Below are positions 29,739-29,853 of a stretch of 29,853 nucleotides of DNA, in pieces. Under the pieces are notes generated by a model, which was not told the DNA's origin, did no database searches, and was given only the letters and a program-made list of their open reading frames with translations. The first letter of the stretch is position 1, and the number at the start of each line of letters is the position of its first letter. A program made the translations under genes and the position numbers. This DNA is from an uncultured Christensenella sp. (lineage in GTDB: Bacteria > Bacillota > Clostridia > Christensenellales > UBA1242): positions 1 through 29,853 of the forward strand of contig CAOKRZ010000004.1 in the NCBI GenBank assembly GCA_948471335.1, given 5' to 3'.

Positions 29739-29853
29739 CGAATAAAAATGCAGGCAAGTGTATATTTATACAAAACTATTAATAAATAAAAATATTGTCA
29801 TAAAAACTTTCAATTGCAAGAAAAAGAGATAAATATAGATATATTTATTCTTT
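29739..29853. other. Intergenic end of window
   Basis: These 115 bases after ddl hold no open frame of note. TGTATA and TATACA (29759-29772) form a small palindrome with a TT centre, without a T run. Nothing else is recognisable. Confidence 0.6.

Noticed and set aside
29759..29772. TGTATA/TATACA palindrome after ddl
   Set aside because: The stem is AT-only and short, without a T run; it is too weak to call a terminator or operator.

Overview
The window is AT-rich DNA from a spore-forming Firmicute, most likely an uncultured clostridium. This rests on gene content: a SipL-type spore morphogenesis protein (SPOCS repeats plus LysM), SpoIIR, SleB, YpeB, SpoVG and Veg all lie here, beside a clostridial-type pyruvate phosphate dikinase and a priA-def-fmt-rlmN-rsgA-rpe translation operon. 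I see no tRNA, rRNA, CRISPR array, insertion sequence or phage gene.

Layout. 1-972: two tandem short-chain dehydrogenases; the first is cut by the window edge, and the second has Glu in place of the catalytic Lys. 1070-6833: an accessory stretch with a short RlmN/Cfr-like radical SAM protein, an internally duplicated protein that may be an ADP-ribosyltransferase relative, an N-formylglutamate-amidohydrolase-like protein, a HExxH zinc-protease-like protein, an unrecognised 189-residue protein and an MFS permease. 6871-9247 (minus): nine helicase-associated (HA) repeats fused to a sigma-70-like module, with a one-base frame break between sigma regions 2 and 4. 9404-12070: ppdK, convergent with an unrecognised minus-strand gene. 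12959-19377: rpoZ, then priA, def, fmt, rlmN, rsgA and rpe, tightly packed. 19418-24010: veg (minus), then sipL, spoIIR, sleB and ypeB. 24109-26333 (minus): an ABC exporter half-transporter and spoVG. 26470-29738: an alpha/beta hydrolase, a membrane-anchored MurF-type ligase and Ddl, which form one peptidoglycan-precursor operon. The last 115 bases hold no gene that I can see.

Regulatory signals are readable. Most promoters have an extended -10 (TGN before the hexamer). Three genes (RlmN-like, MFS, HA-sigma) start exactly 6 nt after a -10 hexamer with no Shine-Dalgarno, so their mRNAs should be leaderless. The ABC transporter promoter has nine consecutive G in its 16-nt spacer, the classic layout of a slipped-strand phase-variable promoter. 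Two terminators overlap the promoter of the next gene.

The strongest candidates for something undescribed are the HA-repeat/sigma fusion with its frame break, the poly-G promoter, and the leaderless accessory genes. All calls come from reading the sequence and recognising motifs; no search or alignment was run.
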